The notes under the pieces were generated by a model. The model was given only the letters and a program-made list of their open reading frames with translations. It did no database searches and was not told where the DNA came from. This document shows, piece by piece, positions 1-8,207 of a stretch of 12,813 bases of DNA. This stretch comes from Candidatus Poseidoniia archaeon (lineage in GTDB: Archaea > Thermoplasmatota > Poseidoniia > MGIII > CG-Epi1): assembly GCA_029941645.1 (NCBI GenBank), contig JAPYSZ010000026.1, positions 1 to 12,813 on the forward strand, written 5' to 3'. The translations under genes were made by a program, and so were the position numbers. The first letter of the stretch is position 1. Every line of letters begins with the position of its first letter.

Positions 1-54
1 TGTGGTGGTGCTGCAGGAGGAGGTGCCTGTGGTGGTGCTGCAGGAGGGGGTGCG
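1..54 (-). repeat. Imperfect 27-base direct repeat coding a nine-residue Pro/Ala unit
   Basis: Bases 1-20 and 28-47 are identical, and the next seven bases (21-27 versus 48-54) differ at two positions, so the period is 27 bases. On the minus strand this encodes a nine-residue unit of the type APPPAAPPQ in the cytoplasmic tail of the surface protein. The array reaches the window edge, so more copies may follow. The stretch is clearly richer in G+C than the rest of the window because of the Pro and Ala codons. It is a coding minisatellite, not a CRISPR. Confidence 0.8.
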
Positions 55-1769
55 GCACCTTCCATACCTGCCCATTCATCACTAAAGTCATTAACTAGTT
101 CGTCAGCCCCTCCAAAAGCTCCTTTGGACCTTTGTGAGAGTCCAAATACTGCGGCGCTTCCAAGTCCGATTATAAGGACTATCGAAACCAAGTAGATTGG
201 ATTAATTGGGAAATCATTCTCTTCAGACACCTTTTCAGTTTCAGGTCCTACTATACTTGATGCGGTATTAACTCTAAAAGTTATTGTCCTTTCATCAAAT
301 TTCGTGGAATCGCCGCTTGATTGCACTCGAATCTTTAACATTGCTTGATTTCCAGCTTGACTCTCTGGAGCCTTAACACTTAGGTATATTGGTTTTTCAC
401 CTGAGGCTTCTATGGTTATTGGGTCGGGAATACTGAGTTCCCAATCATTACCTCCCATTTCCCAACTAGCAGTAATTTCTACTAAATCACTCACATCAGC
501 AAAGTTGTGAACTCTAACATAATTGGAGATACTGACAGTTTTTCCAGAATCTAAATCAATCTGATCACTTTTAGGTAAAACTATCTGTACGTTGTATTCA
601 CCTTTCACAGTCACTTCGATTTCTAATTCTATAGCCCCAATATCATCACTGTCACCTATGACTCTAGCCTTTATAATCACGGTAACCACGTCACCAGCAT
701 CTGCACCTGAAGAAATATCTATCGAAACCCTAGCTGAAGAACTTTCAGTGAAAGCATCTAGAGTGCCTGGACTCTTATCATCAAATCCCCAATTTTCAGG
801 TCTGTTGTCAACGCTACCTTGGTACCAGTCGATTTTAATTATCTCGTATACAATGTCGTCTGACCATTTGTTTAATATTCTAAAATTGAATGTTACTGTA
901 TCGCCAGGTTGTCCTGAGACATCACTTGATGTGGTGGTAAGACCAATTCCATAGAGGACTCTGACATAGGTAGTTATATCTAAATTTCCATTAATACTAC
1001 CATCATTTCCAGAGGTTGCAATTACGGTTAAGTCATCACTATCTCCGTATTCTACTCCGTTCTCAGATTCGACAGTCAAAGTTACAATTTGGTTTGAAAA
1101 GGCAGCAATGGTTATTGAATCGTCTTCAAAGCTTGCATCCCAAGAGTTTGAAGAAATGGATAAACTAAAGGTATCTTCTTTGTTTCCATCATTGTTAATT
1201 TTGACTTGGTAAGTGGTTTCTCCATCAATATCTATAGATCCTTCAGTACTACCACTCTCTGCAATATTTAGAGAAACAGCAGATTTTTCATTAACATTCA
1301 CAGTTAGTTCCAGAGTTTGTTTTGTACCTTCGGGATCACTATTATCTTTGTCTCTACACTTTAGATTCACACCATATGAACCATAAACTGCATTTTCAGT
1401 TGCCTGAATCGTAATAGTGATGCCGGCTTGCACAGAATTTTTTGAAACATCTATGGAAGGAAGCTGTGTTGATTGCGAAGTGAGTTCATCTTGTCCATCA
1501 TTACTCCACCACATTTCTAACCCATAATCATCTAAATCGTCTGAATTTGTGATAAACACTTCAAATTCGTGTTCAGCATCTAGATAATTTTCAATTTCTA
1601 CTTTTAGCTCAATCGTGGCTTCAGGATCTACAGACACTTCATCCCCAGGATCATCAGAAACTCTAAAATCATATTCGTGGTCAGAGTCATGGTCGGCAGA
1701 AGCTGCACTCATGACAAAACTAATGCCAATTAGCAAAGCCATAATCGCCAAATTCTTTACGGAGCCCAT
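1..1769 (-). CDS. Secreted, membrane-anchored protein with tandem NEW3/CARDB-like beta domains (partial, C-terminus off window)
   Basis: The frame is open from an ATG at 1769 down to base 1, giving 589 residues with no stop, so the C-terminus lies outside. Residues 1-25 form a signal peptide: a Lys at position 5, a hydrophobic core ALLIGISFVM, and a likely cleavage after SAASA. The mature part is acidic and beta-rich. It reads as about four similar units (roughly 45-160, 165-270, 275-390, 392-502), each with a Trp-containing strand followed by a T/S-rich beta pattern, as in NEW3/CARDB Ig-like domains. A single hydrophobic helix (about 522-544, core YLVSIVLIIGLGSAAVFGL) followed by QRSK suggests one C-terminal membrane span with the tail inside the cell. 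The tail (about 550-589+) becomes Pro/Ala-rich. The role is probably cell-surface or envelope adhesion or structure; the specific function is unknown. It is divergent from the TatD-like gene and shares its promoter region. Confidence 0.85.
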   Translation of the reverse strand, partial: MGSVKNLAIMALLIGISFVMSAASADHDSDHEYDFRVSDDPGDEVSVDPEATIELKVEIENYLDAEHEFEVFITNSDDLDDYGLEMWWSNDGQDELTSQSTQLPSIDVSKNSVQAGITITIQATENAVYGSYGVNLKCRDKDNSDPEGTKQTLELTVNVNEKSAVSLNIAESGSTEGSIDIDGETTYQVKINNDGNKEDTFSLSISSNSWDASFEDDSITIAAFSNQIVTLTVESENGVEYGDSDDLTVIATSGNDGSINGNLDITTYVRVLYGIGLTTTSSDVSGQPGDTVTFNFRILNKWSDDIVYEIIKIDWYQGSVDNRPENWGFDDKSPGTLDAFTESSSARVSIDISSGADAGDVVTVIIKARVIGDSDDIGAIELEIEVTVKGEYNVQIVLPKSDQIDLDSGKTVSISNYVRVHNFADVSDLVEITASWEMGGNDWELSIPDPITIEASGEKPIYLSVKAPESQAGNQAMLKIRVQSSGDSTKFDERTITFRVNTASSIVGPETEKVSEENDFPINPIYLVSIVLIIGLGSAAVFGLSQRSKGAFGGADELVNDFSDEWAGMEGAAPPPAAPPQAPPPAAPP

Positions 1770-1797
1770 ATCAGAGTTTTCTTCAAACAAGCGTGCG

Positions 1798-1810
1798 ATA
1801 TAAATATTAT
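1798..1810. promoter_or_regulatory. Near-symmetric TATA-like element between divergent genes
   Basis: The box ATATAAATATTAT reads as TATAAATA on the plus strand and TATTTATA on the minus strand. Its centre is about 33 bases upstream of the ATG at 1769 of the surface protein, which fits a transcript with a very short leader or none. Rightward, a start site about 26 bases away would fall near 1828, some 30 bases before the GTG at 1859 of the hydrolase. Archaeal TATA boxes usually sit 25-30 bases before the transcription start. No BRE could be recognised with certainty, so use in both directions is inferred. Confidence 0.45.
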
Positions 1811-1858
1811 GTTGAGGATTGGGTAAAGCCTATACGTAGTCATCTATTTACGACAAAA

Positions 1859-2677
1859 GTGGAAATAACAGACAATCATTTTCATTTAGACCCTCAAGGC
1901 CGTAAAGATTTAGCGGTCAAGGATTTTCTGAATGCAGGAGGGACAAGGTTAGTCATAGTAAACAAACCTTACACTCCTTGGAAAAAAATAGATAAGTTCA
2001 AGGAGCAGGTCAATACAACACTAAATTTGGCAAATAAAGCAAGGGATGTTGGAGCTAAAGTTGCTGTAGTAGCATCTCCACACCCAATTGATTTAGTCAA
2101 AATGCTTGAATTTAAAACAAAGACCGAAGCATCGGAGCTTTATCTTGATGCAGTTGATTTTTGTACAACATTAGTTGATGAAAATTTGATAGTAGGGCTA
2201 GGTGAATTAGGCCGTCCACATTTCGATGTCGATAAGTCTGTTTGGGATTTATCTAATCAGGTTTTGTTGGAATCATTAAAGCGTGCCAGGGATGTTGATG
2301 CGGCCGCAGTTCTACATACGGAATCAGGAACCCCCGAAGTTATGGCCGATATTTCTTCTATAGCGTCCAAAGCTAATTTTCCAAAAAACAGGTTGGTAAA
2401 GCATTATGGTGGGCCAGGAGCTATTGAAAATCCAAGTGGAATCGTTGTTTCAATAATCTCTTCATCCACCAATATAGAATATGCTTCTAATACAAATTCT
2501 AATTTTATGTTGGAAACGGATTATTTGGATGATCCTCAAAGGCCTGGCGCAGTTATGGGTCCTAAAACAGTTCCTCGTAAAACATTTAAGGCTATTGAAA
2601 ACAATATTTTATCTGAGAAGCAGGTCTACAAAGTGCATACAAGTATACCTGACTCGGTCTACCGAGAATTCGTTTAG
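1859..2677 (+). CDS. TatD-family metal-dependent hydrolase (COG1099-like)
   Basis: This is an amidohydrolase-fold (TIM barrel) enzyme of the TatD group. Substrates of the archaeal branch are unknown; relatives are metal-dependent nucleases or phosphoesterases. With the start at 1859 it has 272 residues, and the expected metal ligands are present: the HFH motif near the N-terminus (H7, H9), Glu in GLGELGRPHF (E116), His in VLHTESG (H153), His in VKHYGG (H182) and Asp in METD-like LETDYLDDP (D221). The frame stays open up to a GTG at 1793 (294 residues). I prefer GTG 1859 because the family normally begins just before HxH and because the TATA-like box lies inside the first codons of the longer version. 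No Shine-Dalgarno sequence is seen before either start. It is cytoplasmic, monocistronic, and convergent with the helicase gene, overlapping it by 4 bases. Confidence 0.82.
   Translation: MEITDNHFHLDPQGRKDLAVKDFLNAGGTRLVIVNKPYTPWKKIDKFKEQVNTTLNLANKARDVGAKVAVVASPHPIDLVKMLEFKTKTEASELYLDAVDFCTTLVDENLIVGLGELGRPHFDVDKSVWDLSNQVLLESLKRARDVDAAAVLHTESGTPEVMADISSIASKANFPKNRLVKHYGGPGAIENPSGIVVSIISSSTNIEYASNTNSNFMLETDYLDDPQRPGAVMGPKTVPRKTFKAIENNILSEKQVYKVHTSIPDSVYREFV
2653..2666. terminator. Short inverted repeat at convergent gene ends, possible 3'-end structure
   Basis: CTCGG (2653-2657) and CCGAG (2662-2666) are perfect inverted arms around TCTA; a sixth T/A pair leaves a two-base loop. The element lies in the last codons of the hydrolase and 8 bases beyond the helicase stop codon on the minus strand. 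On the plus strand a T-rich run with five T (2686-2690) follows shortly after, which resembles an archaeal T-rich termination signal. Such short hairpins also arise by chance in coding DNA, so function is tentative. Confidence 0.3.
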
Positions 2678-5600
2678 ATTTCTACTTTTTCTTCAGATTT
2701 CAATTCCCATTCCAAGTTCAATCTCCACTGTCTACACCATGCTTCAATAACATGTCTTTCATGATTGGAGCCTACAAATTCAGTAATTACAACTTCTTTC
2801 CCTCTTTTAGACATTTTAAAAGCTCCCGTCATTCGAGTTGAACTAAAAATTACATTACAGGCACCTAATCCAAATTTTTGTTTAACATCTTCACTGAGAT
2901 AATGGGCTAATCGATCGCCTTGATTTAGTACAAAACTACCTTGAAATAAATGTCCTTTGATATAGTTTAGATCCTCTTTAACAATCCAGTATAATATCTC
3001 ACTTCCTTCCTTCAGAAAACCTTTGACCAATATATTTTCTTTTTCAAGTTTAAGTAAGATACCTCTAAGTTCAGCCATAGGAATCTCTCCCTTTAGAAGC
3101 ATTCCAAGACCTTCTGCTGAAACTATACCAAAAGACAAGATTAGACGTTTAACAACTCTAAATCTTGCTTCTTCAGATTCATAAATTCGATTAACAGGTA
3201 ATGTCCGATAATTTCCTCTAGTAGTTCTTACTAAATTTAGTGATTGATATAACCTAGCCAATGAAAGCTTGAATGAATCAGGATCCATCCCACTCCTTCG
3301 ATATAGTTCTTCTCTTGGCAATCCTTTCGAATCAATCGCTAGAGCTAATAATCGTCTATCCTCAGGCTCAGGTGACACATTTCGTGCATCCCGATAAACA
3401 ATAGCGTCATTAACCTTACAATAAGTTGAATATCCTGGAATCATTACACCCTGTACTAATTCCATTTCATTTCCATAGTCTTTAGGATGGAAGAAACGCC
3501 CTTGAACTCTCAGTGACAGTTCATATTCCGAGCGTACACCTCCCAGTTCACGAAAAGCTTCTGCTGCATTTGGGAATCTTTTCTCAGGGTGTATTCTTTG
3601 TCTCCATAATAAATATCCATATATTTCTCTCTCCTGATATTCACGGTTTATTACTGGACCTTTAACCAGCCAGTTTCTAATTCGTTGATATCCTTTGTCT
3701 TCGAATTGTTTTACAATAGATTTATCTAAATCTTCAACTTTTGTATTTGCAAATGCTTTCACTCTGATTATATTGCTATGGAAATTTTCTTGATAAGTTG
3801 AAAATTCATCTAAACCATCTAAGAAATCACCAATTTTGGTATTCTCATCTAAAACAACTTCTCTAATATCTAGCAAGCCTGACATCGCCCAAGCTTCCAT
3901 ATATCCAGCAACCATTCCTCCTTGAATAATGGGATTTGTCCAAGCTTCCCCATAGCTAGAGTACATTTCTCTACGGATATGTGTAAGCATCGGATCTCTC
4001 CATGAAATAACCCTCACTTTCTTCTCTTCTTTTGTATTTTTAATAGTTTCTAATTCTTCTTTTAAACAATATTCAAACAAACGAGTGGCTCCAACAACAA
4101 CAATCTTTGCTACCAAATCTTCTTCTTGCAAATTATTTAGAATTGCTCTTGTAACATTTAGTGGTAATCCACATTCTCTCCTAAGTTCAGCAAAAGTTAG
4201 AGGTCCAGTACTTCTTAATTGGTTGAGAACTATTTGTTTCTCAGGTAGTTCGGGTGCTGAATATTCATTAAGTAATCTATAACGGTTATGAGTAGTCCAT
4301 GGATTTCTATGTCTATTATAGCGATGAATCATTAATTTTTCTTCAAGAGCCCGCAGTGCACCATCAATTAATTCGGTTTTAACCTCTAATTCTTTTGAAA
4401 TTTCACTTTTTGAAAGTGGTGGGCTTCTTCTGAGCATATCTACTATGAGGTTTTGGATTTTGCCATCAGGTTCTTTTCTGAACAAAGCTTGGTACATGCC
4501 TATTTTGTTTGCTGGAACATATCTTAGTTTTCCTGCAGAAAATCTCCCTTGCAAAATAGCATCAGAGTCTCTCCATTCCCACCATTCATCTAAATTTGGA
4601 TTATCCAATCTGTGAAAGACGGTTCTTGGAGACGGCACATCATTATGTTGCTCAAATAGTGTTTGAAGATTTGGAAATTTCTTAAAAATCTTATAATCAA
4701 GATATTCTCTTAATATTTTTTCCGGAACAACATCTACGTCTCCTAGAGATTGAGCCTCTAAATAAATTACATCCTCAGCCAGTAAATATTGAGGTGTGCT
4801 TCTACCAAGTATAAAATTTCCACCTTGTATAGTACCTTGTTCCTCAAGTTCATCGAGTGATTGGCTTACAATGTCTTCTGATAATCTAAGATCAAGTGCA
4901 ATATCTTCTTTAGACTGAGGTCCAACAAAACCCAGGTGACTAGTAATCAACCAATCTAGTGCTTTCTCATACGATATTGTTTTTACTATTTCTCTTTTGC
5001 GAACACCATCAGGGGTTTTACAAATTAGATATCTTTTTTCTAATTCTTTACAAATTTTCTTTGGTTTAATATCTTTGACACCGTTTAATTTTAGGTATGC
5101 ATTTTCTGCTTCTTTAGATAATTTTTTATCTATTGCATAAATTACCTGATAATATGGTACTAGTTCAGGTACAACAAATAAATTATCTTTGTCTCCAGTC
5201 CATACAGATTCAACAATTTTTTCTTTTATCATTTCATGACATAATTCTTGCATTTCAGTTGCAGCCATATCTGACATTCTGTAGATTGATTTTTCTCTAT
5301 CGTTAAGTAAATAAATTCCTCCAATTTGTTTGATGGCTTGAATTATCCCTTCTCTTGTTCCAACAATCGGTCTTTTTTCATTAAAATGTCCATCTATTAG
5401 TTCCTTCTCAAATCTTGGTTTATCTCCATCTCCTTGCTCTAGAACTCTTCCTAAAACTTGAGCATGCAATTCTCTTAGAAGTGCCGATCGATCTTCCATT
5501 AGCACAATATCACTTAATCCTGAAAGAATTAGGCTGTGCGAGAGAGGGGATGGAACTGGTGAATACGTTCTGTATTTTATTTTCCGTTCTCCTTTCAGAA

Positions 5601-8034
5601 TATCATCAATAATAATCTGCGCATTTTTCAAATCAAAGGCATCATAGAGGACTTCCCGATATGCTTCTTCTAACATAGGGAATGAATCTACTTCGTTTAT
5701 AGCTTCTAAAACTTGAGAGGTACGTAATTGTTGTCTTGGTAATGATATTTCTCTTCCTTTGTAATTACGTAAAACCATAAACGAACGATTTGCACAATGT
5801 CTAAATCGTTGTGCAAAGATTTCAGTATTTGTAATCGCTTTTCTCAATAGAGGTTCTAATGACTTTGGCAATAATCTGTCAGCAATTCCTTCAATAGCTA
5901 ATCTACTTGGGAAAGTCAGCAGAAATGCATCATCACTGAGAGATATTCGAACACTACTTCCAATTTCTTTACCTAGTTTAAAAGCAAATGCTCTAGATAG
6001 TGCATCATTTACTCTTCTTCCAAAGGGGAAATGAAAAATAGCCCCACTTCGACCTCTGTTATCGATATAACCTTCTACCATTAGTTGTTTGTCTGAAGGT
6101 ACAAATCCGCAAATCTTCTTTTGCTCATCTAAATGTGAAATAATAGTTTTAGCAGCGCCTTTATCCAGCCTAAACTCTTTTTTAAGCCATTCAATAATTT
6201 CTTCTTCATCTAATTCTAGTTTATTTTCTACTTCAGCTCTAAATTTGCCAACTGATTCAGATAAATCAAACGAACGGGGCAACATTTCCCCAGACCATGA
6301 GGGAACAGTTGGTTTTCTTCCAAGCCCATCTTTTACAACTACGGTTGTTCTATTACATTCTAAAAATTGGTAAGTTCTTCCACCTAAAACAAATATATCA
6401 TTTTTTGAAAGGTTCTCAACAAATTTTTCTGACAAATTCCCAAGTTGAGCTCCTCTTCCTTCCAGCACAACGGTGTAGTTTATTTCTTGAGGAATGGTTC
6501 CAATATTCATGTTATAAATTTGGCGTGATCCTCTCTTTATTCCTATGTCCTTATCCTTTTTATTATACCAAATTTTTGGATACACACCATGTTTTTCTAA
6601 CGCGTTCCCACCTAAAAAATCTAGAACATCCAGAAACTCATGTTTTGTTAAATTTCGATAAGGGTATGCAGAGACAACCAATTCATACATTTCATCGCTG
6701 TTCCAATTACGATCAAGAGACATTCCAATTATTGACTGTGCAAGAACATCAGTTGCTTTTTCGGGTATTGATACACGGTCAATCTGGCCTTTATACGCAG
6801 ATCGAACCAAAACAGCACATTCAACCAAATCATCAGGATCGAAGACAACTAATCTTCCTTTGGATATGGCTTTTAGATCATGTCCAGCTCTGCCAATTCT
6901 TTGTAATCCTTTAGCAATAGATTTAGGTGACCCAATTTGAACAACTAAATCAACATACCCTATATCAATTCCTAACTCAAGACTTGTCGATGAGACAACA
7001 ACATCCATCTCACCACCTTTTAATTTTTCTTCAACATCTAAACGCATTTCTTTGGATAGGGATCCGTGGTGTGCGGCCAATTTTTCTATCCCTCTTTCTT
7101 TAAGTTGGATTGCAATTGATTCAGTTCCAGATCTTGTATTAGTAAAAATCAAAGTTGTACGGTGATCATTAACTAAATCAACAAGTAAATCATACATTTT
7201 TGAATTTATTACTTCAGTAGAATGTAACGTTAAATTATCAACCGGGCAAATAACTTTGAGATCAAGGTGTTTTCTTTCTTTAACATCTACTATATTCACA
7301 GGCCTAGGTTTTCCTTTATTATATCCTCCTAAAAATCCTGCAATATCTTCAATAGGAGCCTGTGTCGCAGACAGCCCAATTCTCACAGGCTCATTGTCAA
7401 TAAGTTGCGCTAATCGTTCAACTGAAAGGGAAAGATGGGTTCCTCTTTTGTTATTTGCTAAATCATGTATTTCATCTAAGATAATGTATCTTGTTTTTCG
7501 GAAATGGTCTCTGAATTTTTTGGATGATAAGAGCAAACCTAAGCTTTCGGGTGTGGTGATTATAATGTGTGGTGGTTTTCTAACCATTCGAGCTCTTTCT
7601 TTAAGGGACGTATCTCCTGATCTCACAGCGACTTTAATTTCAGGTACATCTATATCCAATTCTTCCGCTATTTTCATCATTTCATTTAGAGGTTGTTTTA
7701 GATTTCTATCAATATCATTTGCTAATGCTTTGAGAGGCGAAATATAAATGGCATGAACTCCATCCTCAAATTTACTTTCGCGGTGTATTTTCAAGAAATC
7801 ATTTATAATACTGAGAAAAGCAGTTAACGTTTTTCCAGATCCGGTGGGACTAGAAACTAGAACATTTTCCTTATTATGAATTAATGGAACAGCCATGGAC
7901 TGAGGCGGTGTCAAATCATCAAATTTTGAATTGAACCATTTTCTAATAAGTGGTTCAAAACCTTTCAATACTTCCTTCTTGCTTTTTCTATCAGTTATGT
8001 AATTTACCATGTTTTTCGATAAACCATTTACCAC
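2674..8034 (-). CDS. lhr: Lhr-type superfamily 2 DNA helicase with long C-terminal extension
   Basis: This is a large helicase-related protein, an ATP-dependent 3'-5' DNA (and RNA:DNA hybrid) translocase linked to DNA repair. It has 1786 residues. Helicase motifs are complete: TPPQ (42-45, Q-motif-like), Walker A SPTGSGKT (62-69), TTPES (160-164), DEIH box (187-190), SAT (222-224), motif IV around LIFTNTRSGTE (295-305), motif V SSTSLELGIDI (348-358) and motif VI QRIGRAGH (378-385). Residues to about 860 match the Lhr core (RecA1, RecA2, winged helix, domain 4). The remaining 900 or so residues contain several helix-turn-helix or winged-helix-like segments (about 1025-1080, 1195-1255, 1265-1325, 1562-1612, 1625-1688). 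Archaeal Lhr proteins are typically 850-950 residues, and long bacterial ones about 1500. The start could be GTG 8034 or ATG 8010 (residue 9); there is no Shine-Dalgarno sequence to decide. The stop overlaps the convergent hydrolase gene. Confidence 0.93.
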   Translation of the reverse strand: MVNGLSKNMVNYITDRKSKKEVLKGFEPLIRKWFNSKFDDLTPPQSMAVPLIHNKENVLVSSPTGSGKTLTAFLSIINDFLKIHRESKFEDGVHAIYISPLKALANDIDRNLKQPLNEMMKIAEELDIDVPEIKVAVRSGDTSLKERARMVRKPPHIIITTPESLGLLLSSKKFRDHFRKTRYIILDEIHDLANNKRGTHLSLSVERLAQLIDNEPVRIGLSATQAPIEDIAGFLGGYNKGKPRPVNIVDVKERKHLDLKVICPVDNLTLHSTEVINSKMYDLLVDLVNDHRTTLIFTNTRSGTESIAIQLKERGIEKLAAHHGSLSKEMRLDVEEKLKGGEMDVVVSSTSLELGIDIGYVDLVVQIGSPKSIAKGLQRIGRAGHDLKAISKGRLVVFDPDDLVECAVLVRSAYKGQIDRVSIPEKATDVLAQSIIGMSLDRNWNSDEMYELVVSAYPYRNLTKHEFLDVLDFLGGNALEKHGVYPKIWYNKKDKDIGIKRGSRQIYNMNIGTIPQEINYTVVLEGRGAQLGNLSEKFVENLSKNDIFVLGGRTYQFLECNRTTVVVKDGLGRKPTVPSWSGEMLPRSFDLSESVGKFRAEVENKLELDEEEIIEWLKKEFRLDKGAAKTIISHLDEQKKICGFVPSDKQLMVEGYIDNRGRSGAIFHFPFGRRVNDALSRAFAFKLGKEIGSSVRISLSDDAFLLTFPSRLAIEGIADRLLPKSLEPLLRKAITNTEIFAQRFRHCANRSFMVLRNYKGREISLPRQQLRTSQVLEAINEVDSFPMLEEAYREVLYDAFDLKNAQIIIDDILKGERKIKYRTYSPVPSPLSHSLILSGLSDIVLMEDRSALLRELHAQVLGRVLEQGDGDKPRFEKELIDGHFNEKRPIVGTREGIIQAIKQIGGIYLLNDREKSIYRMSDMAATEMQELCHEMIKEKIVESVWTGDKDNLFVVPELVPYYQVIYAIDKKLSKEAENAYLKLNGVKDIKPKKICKELEKRYLICKTPDGVRKREIVKTISYEKALDWLITSHLGFVGPQSKEDIALDLRLSEDIVSQSLDELEEQGTIQGGNFILGRSTPQYLLAEDVIYLEAQSLGDVDVVPEKILREYLDYKIFKKFPNLQTLFEQHNDVPSPRTVFHRLDNPNLDEWWEWRDSDAILQGRFSAGKLRYVPANKIGMYQALFRKEPDGKIQNLIVDMLRRSPPLSKSEISKELEVKTELIDGALRALEEKLMIHRYNRHRNPWTTHNRYRLLNEYSAPELPEKQIVLNQLRSTGPLTFAELRRECGLPLNVTRAILNNLQEEDLVAKIVVVGATRLFEYCLKEELETIKNTKEEKKVRVISWRDPMLTHIRREMYSSYGEAWTNPIIQGGMVAGYMEAWAMSGLLDIREVVLDENTKIGDFLDGLDEFSTYQENFHSNIIRVKAFANTKVEDLDKSIVKQFEDKGYQRIRNWLVKGPVINREYQEREIYGYLLWRQRIHPEKRFPNAAEAFRELGGVRSEYELSLRVQGRFFHPKDYGNEMELVQGVMIPGYSTYCKVNDAIVYRDARNVSPEPEDRRLLALAIDSKGLPREELYRRSGMDPDSFKLSLARLYQSLNLVRTTRGNYRTLPVNRIYESEEARFRVVKRLILSFGIVSAEGLGMLLKGEIPMAELRGILLKLEKENILVKGFLKEGSEILYWIVKEDLNYIKGHLFQGSFVLNQGDRLAHYLSEDVKQKFGLGACNVIFSSTRMTGAFKMSKRGKEVVITEFVGSNHERHVIEAWCRQWRLNLEWELKSEEKVEI

Positions 8035-8102
8035 CCATTAGCGACGGGTGTAATAGATTATGGGTAATACATTCCAAAAAAGCAAAAGTTTGTGATAAAC
8101 TC

Positions 8103-8110
8103 TTTTTAGA
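8103..8110 (+). promoter_or_regulatory. Candidate TATA-like element of the tRNA-Thr gene
   Basis: The T-rich octamer TTTTTAGA is centred about 27 bases before the tRNA 5' end, the distance expected for an archaeal stable-RNA promoter. Its match to the TTTAWATA consensus is poor. Another A/T element, GATAAAC (8094-8100), lies further upstream and could be used instead with a longer leader. The 98-base spacer 8035-8132 must hold both this promoter and the divergent helicase promoter; nothing else is recognisable in it. Confidence 0.25.
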
Positions 8111-8132
8111 CCCTCTCCGTCGCCGCAAGAGA

Positions 8133-8207
8133 GCCATCGTGGCTAAGGGGTATAGCGGTGCCTTGGTAAGGCGCAGGTCGTGGGTTCGATTCCCACCGAT
8201 GGCTCCA
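8133..8207 (+). tRNA. tRNA-Thr (anticodon GGU), CCA encoded
   Basis: The cloverleaf folds cleanly. The acceptor GCCATCG (8133-8139) pairs fully with CGATGGC (8197-8203). The D stem is GCTA/TAGC (8142-8145 with 8153-8156). The anticodon stem GTGCC/GGCGC has one G-T pair. The anticodon loop TTGGTAA (8163-8169) carries GGT at 8165-8167. The variable region is five bases and the T arm is GTGGG-TTCGATT-CCCAC. The discriminator is T (8204), followed by encoded CCA (8205-8207). Anticodon GGU reads ACC/ACU threonine codons, and the U73 discriminator with G1-C72 and C2-G71 agrees with archaeal threonine identity. No intron is present. The 3' end touches the stop codon of the convergent fibrillarin gene. 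Confidence 0.97.

Noticed and set aside
1..54. Possible CRISPR-like or regulatory tandem repeat
   Set aside because: The period of 27 bases is a multiple of three, the frame stays open and there are no unique spacers. It encodes a Pro/Ala repeat.
592..954. Plus-strand open frame opposite the surface protein
   Set aside because: It is a Ser/Thr/Pro-rich mirror of the beta-domain coding strand. The minus frame is continuous across it with signal peptide and membrane span.
1793..1858. Longer N-terminus of the TatD-like hydrolase from GTG 1793
   Set aside because: It places the only good TATA-like box inside the coding region and adds 22 residues before the metal-binding HxH motif that normally opens the family.
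6297..6914. Plus-strand open frame of about 205 codons inside the helicase region
   Set aside because: It is antisense to conserved helicase sequence and its translation shows no domain. Low-GC coding DNA commonly yields such mirror frames; the same holds for 7256-7747, 6089-6373, 4085-4282 and 5415-5612.
8113..8133. Small inverted repeat (CTCTC / GAGAG) just before the tRNA
   Set aside because: It has only five pairs with an eleven-base loop and overlaps the first tRNA base; more likely a chance feature of the leader than a regulatory hairpin.
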